DNA of 61,631 nt from Planctomycetaceae bacterium (GTDB lineage Bacteria; Planctomycetota; Planctomycetia; Pirellulales; Pirellulaceae): NCBI GenBank assembly GCA_012729315.1, contig JAAYDI010000067.1:1-61631 (forward strand). The letters are read 5' to 3'. The position numbers and the translations under genes are program-made. Within the stretch, counting starts at the first letter, position 1. Every line of letters starts with the position of its first letter. Positions 1-9,337 of this stretch are shown piece by piece. Under the pieces are notes generated by a model. That model was not told the DNA's origin, made no database searches, and saw nothing but the letters and a program-made list of their open reading frames with translations.

Positions 1-5
1 CGGAG

Positions 6-47
6 TGTAACCGCTTCGCGGTAAAGAACAGTGGACAAGCAGACAAC
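6..47. repeat. Intergenic repeat block A, copy 1
   Basis: The stretch starts with a small hairpin (ccgcttcgcgg) followed by taaagaaca. The first 25 bases recur exactly at 28213-28237. Its 30 nt at 18-47 recur at 32791-32820 with a single mismatch. The sequence shows no coding signal. It is followed by a purine-rich tract (about 47-80) resembling the one at 49340-49390. Function is unknown; it looks like part of a modular intergenic repeat family. Confidence 0.7.
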
Positions 48-168
48 TGAGAATAGAGTAGGAGAGAGGATATAGTCGAGCAAAGAAGACGAAGGCTACC
101 ACGCTCTACTCGCTCCCATGTCATGCCGAGCCGCGGAGTACGCCGAAGGCGTTACACTCCAAAGCCCA

Positions 169-373
169 GGGTAAGCCGCGCCTCGCGGCGCTACCCGTAG
201 GTACGCGCGCCCGTGAACATGTCGGTCGAGCCGCGGACGCCGCGCTGAACCGGCGGTCTCCGAGACCGAGATCAAAAGCAGCCGCGGCCGGGCTTCCGGG
301 GCCCGGCCGGCAATGGGCGGCTCGCGGTGGGCTCGGACAGCACCACCTGAAATCGTTTGCAACGCTGGAGTCG
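169..373 (-). repeat. Dispersed repeat block B, copy 1
   Basis: About 205 nt that recur at 32586-32793 (opposite orientation), at 47351-47500 (same orientation, shortened) and at 30242-30346 (opposite orientation, internally deleted). On the minus strand it begins with actccagcgttgca and ends with gcgcggcttaccc. It contains several self-complementary segments: ggtagcgccgcg with cgcggcttacc, a CCGGGC/GCCCGG arm pair, and ggtctccgagacc. The following 141-165 segment contains a cgccgaaggcg hairpin also echoed near 35050. No transposase or credible gene lies inside. An open frame crosses the block but lacks ribosome-binding signals. Confidence 0.8.
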
Positions 374-507
374 CCCCTCAGCACCTTGTCCGCCGTGGCC
401 ACCAGCGTCACGGCGCCGGCCAGGGTGTGGCTGTCAACAAACGGTTGCAGCACGGCCGCCATACTCTTGCCCGCGCCCGGCGCGTCGTGCGTGACCTGTG
501 CCTGCAC
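374..507 (-). pseudogene. Truncated beta-lactamase-type serine hydrolase, N-terminal remnant
   Basis: The first 45 or so residues read like the start of a class C beta-lactamase-like serine hydrolase: an LQPFVDSHTLAGAVTLVA stretch is typical of the segment just before the core of that family. The frame then runs straight into repeat block B at 373. The SxxK catalytic motif and the remaining 300 or so residues of a normal enzyme are absent. An internal ATG at 462 is an equally good start. What is seen is an N-terminal stub abutting a repeat; that the repeat or an associated deletion destroyed the gene is inference. It is very unlikely to be functional. Confidence 0.55.
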
Positions 508-957
508 ACCATCGGAAAGACAGGATCCGTGACACTATATCTGTGACACATAGTAGGCACTTATTGACGAACTTTCGAGCGGCATCCTCCGCGTGACAGT
601 CTGCGCATCCAACGCTCCTTGCCGCCAATAATGTACCACTCAATGTATCACTCCCCGCTTGAGCGCTCCCAGCCCCCCTTCCGGACGTTCAGCCAGCGCG
701 AATCACGGTTCGGCTGTTGGAAGCTGTCCCACACAGTCCACTCCGCTCGGTCGTAGTGCGGCTGCTCCGGCACCAGATTGCGGCTGAAGTCGAAGACGGT
801 GTCATTCATTTCACCGATCCAGCGGGGCCGTGCCAGTTGTCGGTGGTGCCGAACGGCTCGCCGCTGGCGCCGCTGCACGTTTTCATCAACCCGCCTGCCG
901 ATGTCCCTTGACGCGTACCGATTGGCCGGTAACACTCAGACCAGGAGGGCTCCCACG
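508..957. other. No gene recognised
   Basis: Open frames exist on both strands, but none has a recognisable domain or a good start. On the minus strand, residues coded at about 650-800 (WTVWDSFQQPNRDSRWL) look somewhat protein-like and could be the decayed C-terminus of a lost gene; I cannot assign a family. The ribosome-binding site of the next gene (aggaggg) lies at about 942-948. Confidence 0.4.
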
Positions 958-1353
958 ATGCCAACAGAAACGGTAAGCCTGCCGATTGACATGGCAGACT
1001 GTCCATGCGCCGGAGGCACGCTGGACAAACTTATTCAACCCGCGATCCTGGTCATCCTGGCCGAAGGACCGCTGCACGGCTATCGGCTTGTGGAGCGTCT
1101 GGGGGAAATGCGGATGCTGGCAGGTCACAAGCCCGATGCGTCGGGGGTGTACCGGTTTCTGAAGGGCATGGAAGGCAGGGGGCTGGTGAACTCCGCCTGG
1201 GATACTTCCGGGAGCGGCCCGGCCAAACGCGTGTTCCAGATGACCGCCTCGGGGCAGTCGTGCCTGCGAGTGTGGATCACCACGCTGGAAGCGTACCGGG
1301 ACGGAATTAACTCACTGCTAAAGGCAGCTCGCAAAGCGGCAGGGCAATCGTGA
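958..1353 (+). CDS. PadR family transcriptional regulator
   Basis: A 131-residue winged-helix regulator. The PadR signature LHGYRLVERL is at residues 39-48, followed by a Ser/Thr-rich recognition region (GVYRFLKGMEGRGLV), as in PadR proteins that control detoxification or metabolic genes. The N-terminus carries a C15-P-C17-A-G-G motif directly before the first helix, a pattern seen in a subset of PadR proteins and possibly metal- or redox-sensitive (inference). Start chosen at 958 because an AGGAGGG sequence lies about 9 nt upstream; an in-frame upstream extension to 778 has no such signal. It is the only dedicated DNA-binding regulator recognised in the window. The next gene on the same strand is the glycosidase-like gene at 1524, which it might control. 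Confidence 0.85.
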   Translation: MPTETVSLPIDMADCPCAGGTLDKLIQPAILVILAEGPLHGYRLVERLGEMRMLAGHKPDASGVYRFLKGMEGRGLVNSAWDTSGSGPAKRVFQMTASGQSCLRVWITTLEAYRDGINSLLKAARKAAGQS

Positions 1354-1394
1354 TGGGCTGCTGAGTATATCGACTGCTGAGTGATGGGCTGCTG
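1351..1394. repeat. Direct repeats between padR-type gene and glycosidase gene
   Basis: The 13-mer tgatgggctgctg occurs at 1351-1363 and again at 1382-1394, with a further ctgctgag copy between them. The first copy contains the stop codon of the PadR gene. Spacing is 31 nt, about three helical turns, so these could be binding sites or simply a small duplication. Confidence 0.5.
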
Positions 1395-1523
1395 GCGTCT
1401 CGGAGTTCAACGTTCTACGGCATGGTCATCCGTATTGTCAGATTGTCAGGAAGGCGCCGATCACACGCGCCCGCATCCAGACCAGAGGCATCGGATCGGC
1501 AGGAGTCAACAGGAAACACGATC

Positions 1524-3074
1524 ATGAGAGCATCCTTCGCGATTCATTGTGTGGTGATGGTTTGCGGCATGTTGCCGGCATTCGCGCAGCAGGAAACGGG
1601 GAGCACGCCGCCTGAATCCAAGAATCCTCAACCCATCGTGGTTGGCGGCGAGAAGCAGCTCTTCATCGACGATCGCTTCATCGCCAGCAGCCAAAACGTC
1701 GAATTGCGGATGAACCAACCTGTCAAATTGGGCGAGGTGCTCCGCCCCGATCGCCCTTGGGAGGACAAGGACATCGGTTTCTGCGCCAGCGTGATGGAGC
1801 ATGACGGCATGTTCAAGCTCTTCTATCGTGCCGACAGCCACGCGCGGGGCGCCTCCGTGTGTCTGGCGACGTCGCACGACGGGCTGCATTGGGAGCGTCC
1901 CGTGATCGGCCTCTACGAATACGGTGGTAGCAAGGAGAACAACATCGTGTTCCGCGACACGGATAACAATGCTGCCTATCGCGGAGTTGGCGAGACGGTT
2001 GTCTTCTTCGACCCCAACGGCAAGGCCGAGGAACGCTTCAAGATGATCGCTTCCAAGGGTTGGCCCGATCCGCACACTGCGGGCCTGTATTGCCATACAT
2101 CGCCCGACGGCGTGCACTGGACGGCAGGGCCCCGCGTGCTGGACATCTGCCCCGACACGGCCAATCAAGCCGCCTGGGATCGCCAGCGCGGCAAGTATGT
2201 CGCGTACATCCGCATCTGGGACCCGCTGCGCAAGGTCGGCCGTGTCGAAACCTCGGACATTCTGAAGCCATGGCCGTACCAGTCACTCGGCACGGACGCG
2301 TATTTCATCTGGGGGCAGGAGAGTGTCGCGGTACCCAGTCGCGAGTTTCCCGTTGCCTTCGGCTACGATGCGGAAGATCCTGTGCCGAGCGATCACTACA
2401 ATCTGGCGGCCGTGGAATATCCGTACGCGCAGCACGTGTATTTCGCCTTCCCCAGCGCGTACATGCACTTCCCCGAGCCCCCGCTCGGCAAGTACGGCAA
2501 CGACGGCGTGTTGGACATCCAGATGGCCGTCAGTCGCGATGGCGTGACATACGACCGAGTCGAGCGTGCACCGTATATTCCCTTGGGCCTCGCAGGTGAA
2601 CCCGACGCGCTGTCAAATTACATGGCCGTGGGAATGCTCCGGAAAGGCGACTACCTGTACCAGTACTACGGCGCGTACGCAGTCACGCACGGCCTGCCGC
2701 AAGCACAACAAACGATGCCCGCCGGCTGTTTCTGCGCCGTCCGTCAACGGTTGGACGGCTTCGTCTCAGCGGATGCCGCCTGGGGTGGTGGGGAACTCGT
2801 CACGCCGCCGATCATCTTCAACGGTAATCGCCTGGTGTTGAACGTCGACGCGTCGGCGATGGGAGCGTGCCGCGTGGGATTGTTGGACGCGGCGGGCAAC
2901 GACATTCCCGGCCTGAGCGTCGAGGCCTGCGACATTCTTTACGGCAACGCGGTCAACAAGCTCGTGACCTGGAACGGCACGGGCGACCTTGCCGCCTGGT
3001 CGGGCCAGCCTGTGCGTCTGCGGTTCATGATGCGCGCCACGAAACTGTATGCCTTCCAATTCACCTCAGATTGA
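1524..3074 (+). CDS. Exported beta-propeller glycosidase-like protein (GH32/GH43-like fold)
   Basis: 516 residues. The start at 1524 gives a clean signal peptide (MRASFAIHCVVMVCGMLPAF, cleavage after AFA) with AGGAAA just upstream; the frame is open to 1422 but that extension is arginine-rich and unlikely. After the signal comes KQLFIDDRFIAS, the opening of a family of planctomycete proteins with a GH43/GH32-like propeller. Blade-like repeats of the type SHDGLHWERP, SPDGVHWTAG and SRDGVTYDRV follow. The last 120 or so residues form a beta-rich module (NGNRLVLNVDASAMG). It probably acts on glycans in the periplasm or outside the cell; substrate unknown. It converges with the DUF4838 gene, leaving only 21 nt between stops. 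Confidence 0.65.
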   Translation: MRASFAIHCVVMVCGMLPAFAQQETGSTPPESKNPQPIVVGGEKQLFIDDRFIASSQNVELRMNQPVKLGEVLRPDRPWEDKDIGFCASVMEHDGMFKLFYRADSHARGASVCLATSHDGLHWERPVIGLYEYGGSKENNIVFRDTDNNAAYRGVGETVVFFDPNGKAEERFKMIASKGWPDPHTAGLYCHTSPDGVHWTAGPRVLDICPDTANQAAWDRQRGKYVAYIRIWDPLRKVGRVETSDILKPWPYQSLGTDAYFIWGQESVAVPSREFPVAFGYDAEDPVPSDHYNLAAVEYPYAQHVYFAFPSAYMHFPEPPLGKYGNDGVLDIQMAVSRDGVTYDRVERAPYIPLGLAGEPDALSNYMAVGMLRKGDYLYQYYGAYAVTHGLPQAQQTMPAGCFCAVRQRLDGFVSADAAWGGGELVTPPIIFNGNRLVLNVDASAMGACRVGLLDAAGNDIPGLSVEACDILYGNAVNKLVTWNGTGDLAAWSGQPVRLRFMMRATKLYAFQFTSD

Positions 3075-3095
3075 CGCGGTATTCAGATTGTGTTC

Positions 3096-5402
3096 TCACT
3101 GAGACGGCGTCTCCCGTACCAGGAATATGCGATCCGTGTAGACGGCGTCCACCTGATCTGGATTCTTCATCGGTGCAATCCAGAAATACATGCCGTCCTT
3201 CAGGTGTTGCGTGCCCAGGTCGAAGGTGTGATATGCGCCACCGCTCGATTGCTCGATCGTGACCGTCTGTCCGGCCACGTTCCGGCGGCTATCGGCATCG
3301 TAGAGACCGATCTGGAAGGCGTTACCGCTCGGCACTCGGGCGTCACAACGGGCGACGACGTAGCAGCGCCACTGGCCGAACTGGCCCAGATCACCGGGTA
3401 CAGGATACTGAATCGCCCATTGAGTGTGCGTCGCAGGCATCCGGGCCGCCTGTTGGTCGGATGCTGCGGGGTCAGGGACGATGGTGACCCATTCACCCAG
3501 ATTGTGCAGGTTGAAGTCATACTGTTGCAGATCCACCCACTGGCTTGACTGGAGCCCTTCGACTTCCTGAGGGGCCTGGGGCTGCTGGCCTGGGGGTGGG
3601 AACATCCCGCGCAGCACGGGTTCGTACTGAGCGAACGACGCCCCCTCGCGGAACTGGCCGACATCGAAGCCGTGACAGGTCTTGATGAACTCATCAACGG
3701 CCGCCGCCGGGTCGCTGGGCCCACGGAACGGCATGTTGGCCATGTCCGTCAGGCGACGGAAGCTCTTGTAGCGTTGGATCCAGTTATGGTCCAGCGGCAG
3801 TCGTGCGCGCCGCACCCGCGCGGCCAGCACGGGATCGTTTTGCACGCGTGCCGCGGCATCGTCGAACAGTTCCGTGGCTTTGTTGGCGGTCGTCAAATCC
3901 AGCCAGGGCGACGTATCCCGCATGTAGCAGGGCAGGTAGGCGCCGGACTCCGTCAGCCGGTTCTGCAGCAGTGTCATGTACTGAAGCAGAGGCTCGGCAG
4001 CCGCGCCATAGTAGCCCTGCATGAATTCGACGATCAGCGCCTGGTCGTCCTGCGACGGGTCCCACATCATGTGGGCGATGAGCCACGCCCGCAGTTCGGG
4101 GAAGTCGCTGACCGCACAGCCGGAGTCCCCCTGTTCGAACAGGCCGATGCACTTATGATCCACGAAGTAGCGGATGTCCGGGCCGAGCACGCGCCAGTTG
4201 GGATGCGGGATGATGTAGTTGGCGAAGTCGGTGACGTAATTCCAGATGTACAGCTGTGGTGCAATCGCGCACCAGCCCTCGATGTCCTTGCGGAAGGCCT
4301 CGTTCTGGTCGCCGCTCTCCAGCGGCTGGGCGGAGGACGCTTCGATCGAGCATAGCCGCACCATGACATTGTTGCGAGGTCTGGCGAGCCGAGGTGGCTG
4401 GCGCGTGTACAAATACGCCAGGGTCTCGACAAACGTGTCGGGAAACTCCCGTTCAATGTCCGCCGCGACAGCGTTGACGAAGCGGATGACGGGACCAGCT
4501 TCACTGCCCTCTTCGGCCAGCCATGCCTGGCACTGGGCGCACTGGCACGCTCCACCCCAGTCGTTCTGCGAAATGGAGATCATCCCCGCCTGCGGGTCCT
4601 CGCGCAGCCATGCCAGCGCCTGCCTGGTCAACTCAGCGCGCATCTGGTCGTTGGACAGACAGAGCTGCGCGCCCTCACAGGTGCGCTGGCCATTGATCTC
4701 GCTGTACCACTCGGGATGGTCTTGGAAGTACTTGTCCGGGGGCAGGAGTTGATAGAACGTATGGCACCAGCCGAGGATGTGATAATGGCCGCCGTATTCC
4801 GGCGCAATCCGCGCGAAGTGCCCGTTACACTTGGACCGTGCGGCATACAGGCCATCGAGCGCGCCGCGATAGAAGGCTTCGCGATACTGCAGCGCAGGGA
4901 CATAGCGTATGTTCAGGTCCGGGATGTCGAGCGTCGGCCGCTGCGGAACGAAACACTCGTCCGGCCGACTCCCCCACCAGCGCACACCGACAACGTCCTC
5001 GAGGAACGTGTAGACCGCATAGAGGGTCCCCCGCGGCCGGCCGCCGAGCAGATACAGCCGATCGCCCGCCGTCCGCAGGATGATGCCATCACGCTTCAGC
5101 GATGCAAGATCCTCATCGGGGAACGCGCCCCGGAAGGCGGCTGTCTGCCCGACGAAGATTAAGCGGTGCCCCGCGGGAACGGTCCCTTCCGTGGCGATGG
5201 GCAGATCGGCTCCCGTCACGAGTTGGAGGTGCGACTGCAACTCTTTCGCAGCGGTCTGTTCGGGCGCGATCGCATCCGCAGCCACGACGATGGCATATGA
5301 CGACTGGCCATTGGCAGCCAGGGTCATAGCCGTTGCCTGCGATCCCATGAGCGCCGTCAGACTCAGCACCAGGATCAGCACGACTGAAGCAGCGCGCAGC
5401 AT
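3096..5402 (-). CDS. Exported DUF4838 protein with alpha-glucuronidase-like N-terminal domain
   Basis: 768 residues from an ATG at 5402, with AAGGAG about 10 nt upstream; the frame is open to 5609 but the hydrophobic signal peptide (LRAASVVLILVLSLTALMG) begins at 5402. Residues of the type AAKELQSHLQLVTGADLPI match the small GH20/GH67-like domain found before the barrel. The DUF4838 core follows, with the paired-cysteine hallmark CQCAQCQAW after SISQNDWGG. A beta-rich domain closes the protein (QWAIQYPVPGDLGQF). DUF4838 proteins are thought to act on complex glycans, but their reaction is not established. Its neighbour at 5798-9001 has the same general design, which suggests paired action. 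Confidence 0.75.
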   Translation of the reverse strand: MLRAASVVLILVLSLTALMGSQATAMTLAANGQSSYAIVVAADAIAPEQTAAKELQSHLQLVTGADLPIATEGTVPAGHRLIFVGQTAAFRGAFPDEDLASLKRDGIILRTAGDRLYLLGGRPRGTLYAVYTFLEDVVGVRWWGSRPDECFVPQRPTLDIPDLNIRYVPALQYREAFYRGALDGLYAARSKCNGHFARIAPEYGGHYHILGWCHTFYQLLPPDKYFQDHPEWYSEINGQRTCEGAQLCLSNDQMRAELTRQALAWLREDPQAGMISISQNDWGGACQCAQCQAWLAEEGSEAGPVIRFVNAVAADIEREFPDTFVETLAYLYTRQPPRLARPRNNVMVRLCSIEASSAQPLESGDQNEAFRKDIEGWCAIAPQLYIWNYVTDFANYIIPHPNWRVLGPDIRYFVDHKCIGLFEQGDSGCAVSDFPELRAWLIAHMMWDPSQDDQALIVEFMQGYYGAAAEPLLQYMTLLQNRLTESGAYLPCYMRDTSPWLDLTTANKATELFDDAAARVQNDPVLAARVRRARLPLDHNWIQRYKSFRRLTDMANMPFRGPSDPAAAVDEFIKTCHGFDVGQFREGASFAQYEPVLRGMFPPPGQQPQAPQEVEGLQSSQWVDLQQYDFNLHNLGEWVTIVPDPAASDQQAARMPATHTQWAIQYPVPGDLGQFGQWRCYVVARCDARVPSGNAFQIGLYDADSRRNVAGQTVTIEQSSGGAYHTFDLGTQHLKDGMYFWIAPMKNPDQVDAVYTDRIFLVRETPSQ

Positions 5403-5797
5403 AGTCAGTCTCCTTCCGCAGCAATATGCTTCACCGCCGGCGGCCGGCGGCCATCGGTAAAACACCGCAACCATCATAATGAATCCGGACAACCGGCGCG
5501 AGTATCGCCGCGAGAACAGGCCGAAGCAAGGGGGGGAGCCAGCCGGGATTACTGATCCTCTGCTGGCGAAGTGACCGGCCGCCAGGGTGTAGGACCGTGA
5601 ACGCGCCATCTGTGGAGCAGAACTGTTTCACCAGGAAAGCGAACGATGACCGCAGTCCACGGCAGTTACCCATCCGCAGCGTCACCGTCAATGGCGAGGA
5701 TTGGACGGGGTGCGATCCAGACATGCGCACAGCCAGGCACAGCGACGAGCGTGACTGACACCGGGCATTAGTGCGTCTGTACCTGGACTCTGCCGCC
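5403..5797. other. Intergenic, nothing recognised
   Basis: 395 nt between two minus-strand genes. It holds the AAGGAG ribosome-binding site of the DUF4838 gene at its low end. I see no other gene, hairpin or repeat that I can support. Confidence 0.4.
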
Positions 5798-8700
5798 CTA
5801 AGGCCACGCCAGGACAGCTGTGGCTGATGCGACCTGCTCGGGAACCCGGTACGGCGAGATCAGGGCGACCGTCACCTGTGCTGCCCCCGGATCCTGGGGC
5901 ACCGTTCCATGCAGTTCGACGGTTCGCCGGTCACCGGGCGCCAGCGGCTCGCCCACGTACTGCCACTCGGCCGGCAGGCCGAGTTGCTCCACATCGCCTG
6001 TCACTTCGATGCGTTGGCCGGCACCGGCGATCCAGGGGCAGACTCCCTGGTTATGCAGCATCACGCGCAAGGTAAACGGCTCGCCCGGCCGTAAGGCGTC
6101 CGTCTCGACGCGCAGCGTGCCGGCGAACTGCTTGATCTCCAGCTTCCCATCCAGCCACTGATCGTAGCCTGCCATCCATTCTTTGTACGGCTTCGTCATC
6201 CAGCGGCAGTGTGTCAACATGCCGTCCGGCGCCTGCTGCATTGCCGCGTCGTACCTGGCTGCCCAATCGTACATTTCGTCGTACCAGGCGAGCACGGTTT
6301 GGCGCACGCCCGGCGGCAGTCCCTCCGGGCGATCCAACGTATCGCGATGCGCTCGGACCTGGTCATATACCTTGGCGAACAGGTCAAGCCGGTGGAGGTG
6401 ATACTCGAAGAACCGGGGATACAATCCGACGTGGCCGAGCCAGCGCTGGTGCTGGTCCGGATCGATGACCGTCTGGAGTTCGGCCAGCCCGGCCCGGAAT
6501 CGTCCGACCTGGTCCATCCCTTCCTGTACCACGGCGGTCCGTGCTGCGGGGGTCAGCGCCATCCAGTCGGCGGGCGGCATGTGCAGTGCCATGATGTCCC
6601 ACATCGCTTCGTACGGGTCGCTCATGGCCAGGAACGGTCCGGCAGCTGCCTGGCCAAACTCCCGGCCGCTCCATTGATAGCGGAGCGAGTTGGGCGTGGC
6701 CGTCGGTTCCCAACCGAAGAAGCCAATGGACTCCCAGGGCAGTTCACAGCCAACGTAGGCGCCGCCGATCCAGAAGCTTCCCCGGTCAGCCAGCAGTCGC
6801 TTCATGCGCGGCGCGGGAGGCACGCGGAAATTCGCGTAGAGATTGTCGAGCCAGGTATCACCCATGGGTCCCACGAACTCGTAATGGCGTGCCAAGGTCG
6901 CCACACCGCTCCCGTGGCCGACGATGTAGAGGTCGTCCGGAAGAAGCGGATCGAGCTGCGGCTCGTAGTTATCGAAATACGGGTAGACGGCCACCGCACC
7001 CGTGAAACGGTGGGTCCGTAACCAGTCGTAGATAACCAGGTACTGTTCCCACACGGGATTCTTTGTGCGCGACTGGGCCACAAACTCCTGGCACCGCTCA
7101 CAGGTACAGATACCTCCATTGTCGTCGCGCACCAGGAACAGGCCATCGAGCGGATAGGTTTCGAGTAGTTCGCGGAAGAAGGCGCCGATATAGCGGCGAT
7201 ACTCGGGGTGGGTAAAACAGGGGATCTTGTCGCTGCCCGGTGCCATGGCCTCGGGAAACTTCCTGGCGTAGGTGGTGGGGACACAGCCGATGGGAATCCA
7301 CAGCCAGACCTGACCACCGCGGTCCTGCAGGTAGCCGGCCAGCTTCAAACCGTGCGCGCGATGGTATTCCAACTCGGCAAATCTGGCCCCCGACGATTCG
7401 TCGTAGGCGTCCGGGTCCTCGGATCGCAGCTCCGGCATGTACTGGTAGCTCACCGGCATCTTCCAGTTGGCCCACATGCCCATGCAGGCGAACACGTTCA
7501 TGCCCGAGTCGAGCAGTCCGTCGAAGACACGGCACCACTGTTCATCATCGCCGTACGGGAAGTCCACTTCGAAGTTGCCGCCGCCAAACCCGCCGCCGCG
7601 CAGTTCCACCACGGGGTTGCGTGCGATGAGCGGCAGCCCGCCGGCCGATCCGTAGCGTTGCAGGTGCGCCGCGACGCCCCGCACTGCGCTGTAGAGCCCC
7701 AGTCGCGTGCCCGCCTGCAGTGTGTAGCCCGCTTCGTCACCAGCCGCCACATACCCGTCGCCGGAAATCCCCAGACCCGCCGCCTCGGGCACCAGTGCGA
7801 GGCGAATGGTCAATCCGGTGGCGATCCCGTCCGGCGCAAGCTCCACGCCGGCATGCGTCAGCGCCTGCGTGAGCTCGTCGGTGACAGCGGCAGCCTGGGC
7901 GTCGTCGACAATCCGCACCGGACACTCGATCCCGGCCATGCGTGCCGGCAACACGTCGACGACCAGCCCCTCGTCGGCCAGTTCCACCAGTGCGGCAAGG
8001 TGCGGCTGCCTGTCCGGCGCGACGGGCATGAGCCGCCGCGCGAACTGCCGTCCGTTGACCGATTCGCCACCCAGTTCGAGTACGGCTCCCCATGCGCCCT
8101 CGTATGCACACGCAGTGCTCTTGACTGAAGCCGTGTAGTCGCGGAAGCCGTAGAAAGCCCACCGGTTCTCGAGGTAGGGGAAACGCTGGAGCGTGCCGGC
8201 AAGCGGCAGGGTGTACTCGACCGCATGGTGCAACCAGGGCGATGGCCCGCGCCACGGCCGCTCATCGACCACAATCTCGAGCTCACCCGATGCGTGCAGC
8301 CGGTAGGTCAGACCCAGCGCCGGGCCGAGATCCGGTTCGAGCACGAAGCTCACCTCCGTCAGCGCCGCGTTGGACGACAGCGACACGCAGCGGGCCCGCT
8401 GCGCCACGGAGCTGGTCTTCCGCAGACCAACCGACGCCGTCGTGTAACCGCACCCGAAAGGCCCTTCCAGTTGATACCCATCTTCTGCCAGCTGGTACGG
8501 TGTCACCAGGAACGGCGCCGACAACAGCGATGCGCCACCGGCCTCCCACGACAACAGAGAACCGGACGGTTCGTCGATCACCGCTCGTCCAGCAGGATAG
8601 TCGATGATGATCCGGCCCTGGTCGCGTTTTACGGCTGATGTCGCGTCAGGTGTGCCGGGCACGACATCCACCTGCACCCACTGGCCGGGCGGCACTTCGC

Positions 8701-9001
8701 AGGAGAACACCAGCAGATCTTCGGACCGGGGCTGAGTACCGGGGGCTTCCAGGCTCGCCTTCCAATGAGCGCATCCTTCGCGCAGAGCAAACGGCACAAC
8801 GCACCCGTTGCTGATCAGCCGCGTCTGGCCCCAGTCGATGACGTGGGGAGCGGCAATGCGTCCCACCGGCACTTCGACGGTAGTCGGCCCACTCCACTCC
8901 GTCGGGTTGAACAATCGGAGAGTCGCACGCGGCTCGGGCATCGGTTCCGTCGCGGCGACCTGCATGAGCAACGCCAGTGCCGATAGGATGGTCGGAATCA
9001 T
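5798..9001 (-). CDS. Large exported glycosidase-like protein (GH20/GH67-type barrel)
   Basis: 1067 residues. The ATG at 9001 is preceded by AAGAGGACGACAC and begins a signal peptide (IPTILSALALLMQVAATEP). The first 350 or so residues are beta-rich. A domain resembling the GH20b/GH67 N-terminal module follows (GYTLQAGTRLGLYSAVRGVA), then a barrel starting at NPVVELRGGGFG and containing LVRDDNGGICTCERCQEF, a paired Asp plus two CxxC-like cysteines similar to the DUF4838 hallmark. The final 100 or so residues form an immunoglobulin-like domain (LRPGEPFTLRVMLHNQG). It is probably a glycan hydrolase or binding protein outside the cytoplasm. Only 11 nt separate it from the DUF4091 fragment upstream. 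No established function is recognised. Confidence 0.6.
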   Translation of the reverse strand: MIPTILSALALLMQVAATEPMPEPRATLRLFNPTEWSGPTTVEVPVGRIAAPHVIDWGQTRLISNGCVVPFALREGCAHWKASLEAPGTQPRSEDLLVFSCEVPPGQWVQVDVVPGTPDATSAVKRDQGRIIIDYPAGRAVIDEPSGSLLSWEAGGASLLSAPFLVTPYQLAEDGYQLEGPFGCGYTTASVGLRKTSSVAQRARCVSLSSNAALTEVSFVLEPDLGPALGLTYRLHASGELEIVVDERPWRGPSPWLHHAVEYTLPLAGTLQRFPYLENRWAFYGFRDYTASVKSTACAYEGAWGAVLELGGESVNGRQFARRLMPVAPDRQPHLAALVELADEGLVVDVLPARMAGIECPVRIVDDAQAAAVTDELTQALTHAGVELAPDGIATGLTIRLALVPEAAGLGISGDGYVAAGDEAGYTLQAGTRLGLYSAVRGVAAHLQRYGSAGGLPLIARNPVVELRGGGFGGGNFEVDFPYGDDEQWCRVFDGLLDSGMNVFACMGMWANWKMPVSYQYMPELRSEDPDAYDESSGARFAELEYHRAHGLKLAGYLQDRGGQVWLWIPIGCVPTTYARKFPEAMAPGSDKIPCFTHPEYRRYIGAFFRELLETYPLDGLFLVRDDNGGICTCERCQEFVAQSRTKNPVWEQYLVIYDWLRTHRFTGAVAVYPYFDNYEPQLDPLLPDDLYIVGHGSGVATLARHYEFVGPMGDTWLDNLYANFRVPPAPRMKRLLADRGSFWIGGAYVGCELPWESIGFFGWEPTATPNSLRYQWSGREFGQAAAGPFLAMSDPYEAMWDIMALHMPPADWMALTPAARTAVVQEGMDQVGRFRAGLAELQTVIDPDQHQRWLGHVGLYPRFFEYHLHRLDLFAKVYDQVRAHRDTLDRPEGLPPGVRQTVLAWYDEMYDWAARYDAAMQQAPDGMLTHCRWMTKPYKEWMAGYDQWLDGKLEIKQFAGTLRVETDALRPGEPFTLRVMLHNQGVCPWIAGAGQRIEVTGDVEQLGLPAEWQYVGEPLAPGDRRTVELHGTVPQDPGAAQVTVALISPYRVPEQVASATAVLAWP

Positions 9002-9012
9002 GTGTCGTCCTC

Positions 9013-9303
9013 TTATTTTCCCTCACTCAGTCGTCGCCCGACCGCTTCCCGCTGCTCCAACAGCAGACGCACGTCCTGGGAGTACGCGTCCAATCCCTGC
9101 ACGATCGTTCCTGTCACGGCCCGCACGGCATCCCATCCCTCACGTTCTTCCAGCATCCGCAGGTATTCGACATCTTCCAGACCGGCACGGATGAGTTTCA
9201 GGCGAATGGATCCCACGGGGCCATCGATGCCTACCTTCGCCCCCGGGTAGAGCAGCGAGCCGTCTCCGTAGACCGTCGGGCTGAGGTTCTTGACCGTCAC
9301 CAT
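9013..9303 (-). pseudogene. Orphan DUF4091 C-terminal domain
   Basis: 96 residues matching only the C-terminal end of DUF4091 glycosidase-like proteins: GDGSLLYPG, then IDGPVGSIRLKLIRAGLEDV and EYLRMLEE. Full-length relatives are several hundred residues long, so the barrel part is missing. Curiously, the ATG at 9303 has a good ribosome-binding sequence (aggagacaccgat) and the frame is intact, so the fragment could still be translated on its own. It sits 34 nt after the aldo/keto reductase stop and 11 nt before the large glycosidase-like gene. A deletion remnant is the simplest reading; a free-standing accessory domain is the alternative. Confidence 0.65.
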
Positions 9304-9337
9304 ATCGGTGTCTCCTGTGCAGAGGGGTGATAAGCGT

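Noticed and set aside
169-373. A conserved peptide encoded by repeat block B (open frame in three copies)
   Set aside because: No ribosome-binding site or consistent start, copy 2 has a stop in the frame, and adjoining sequence differs between copies. The open frame is explained by GC content; a DNA or RNA role is more likely.
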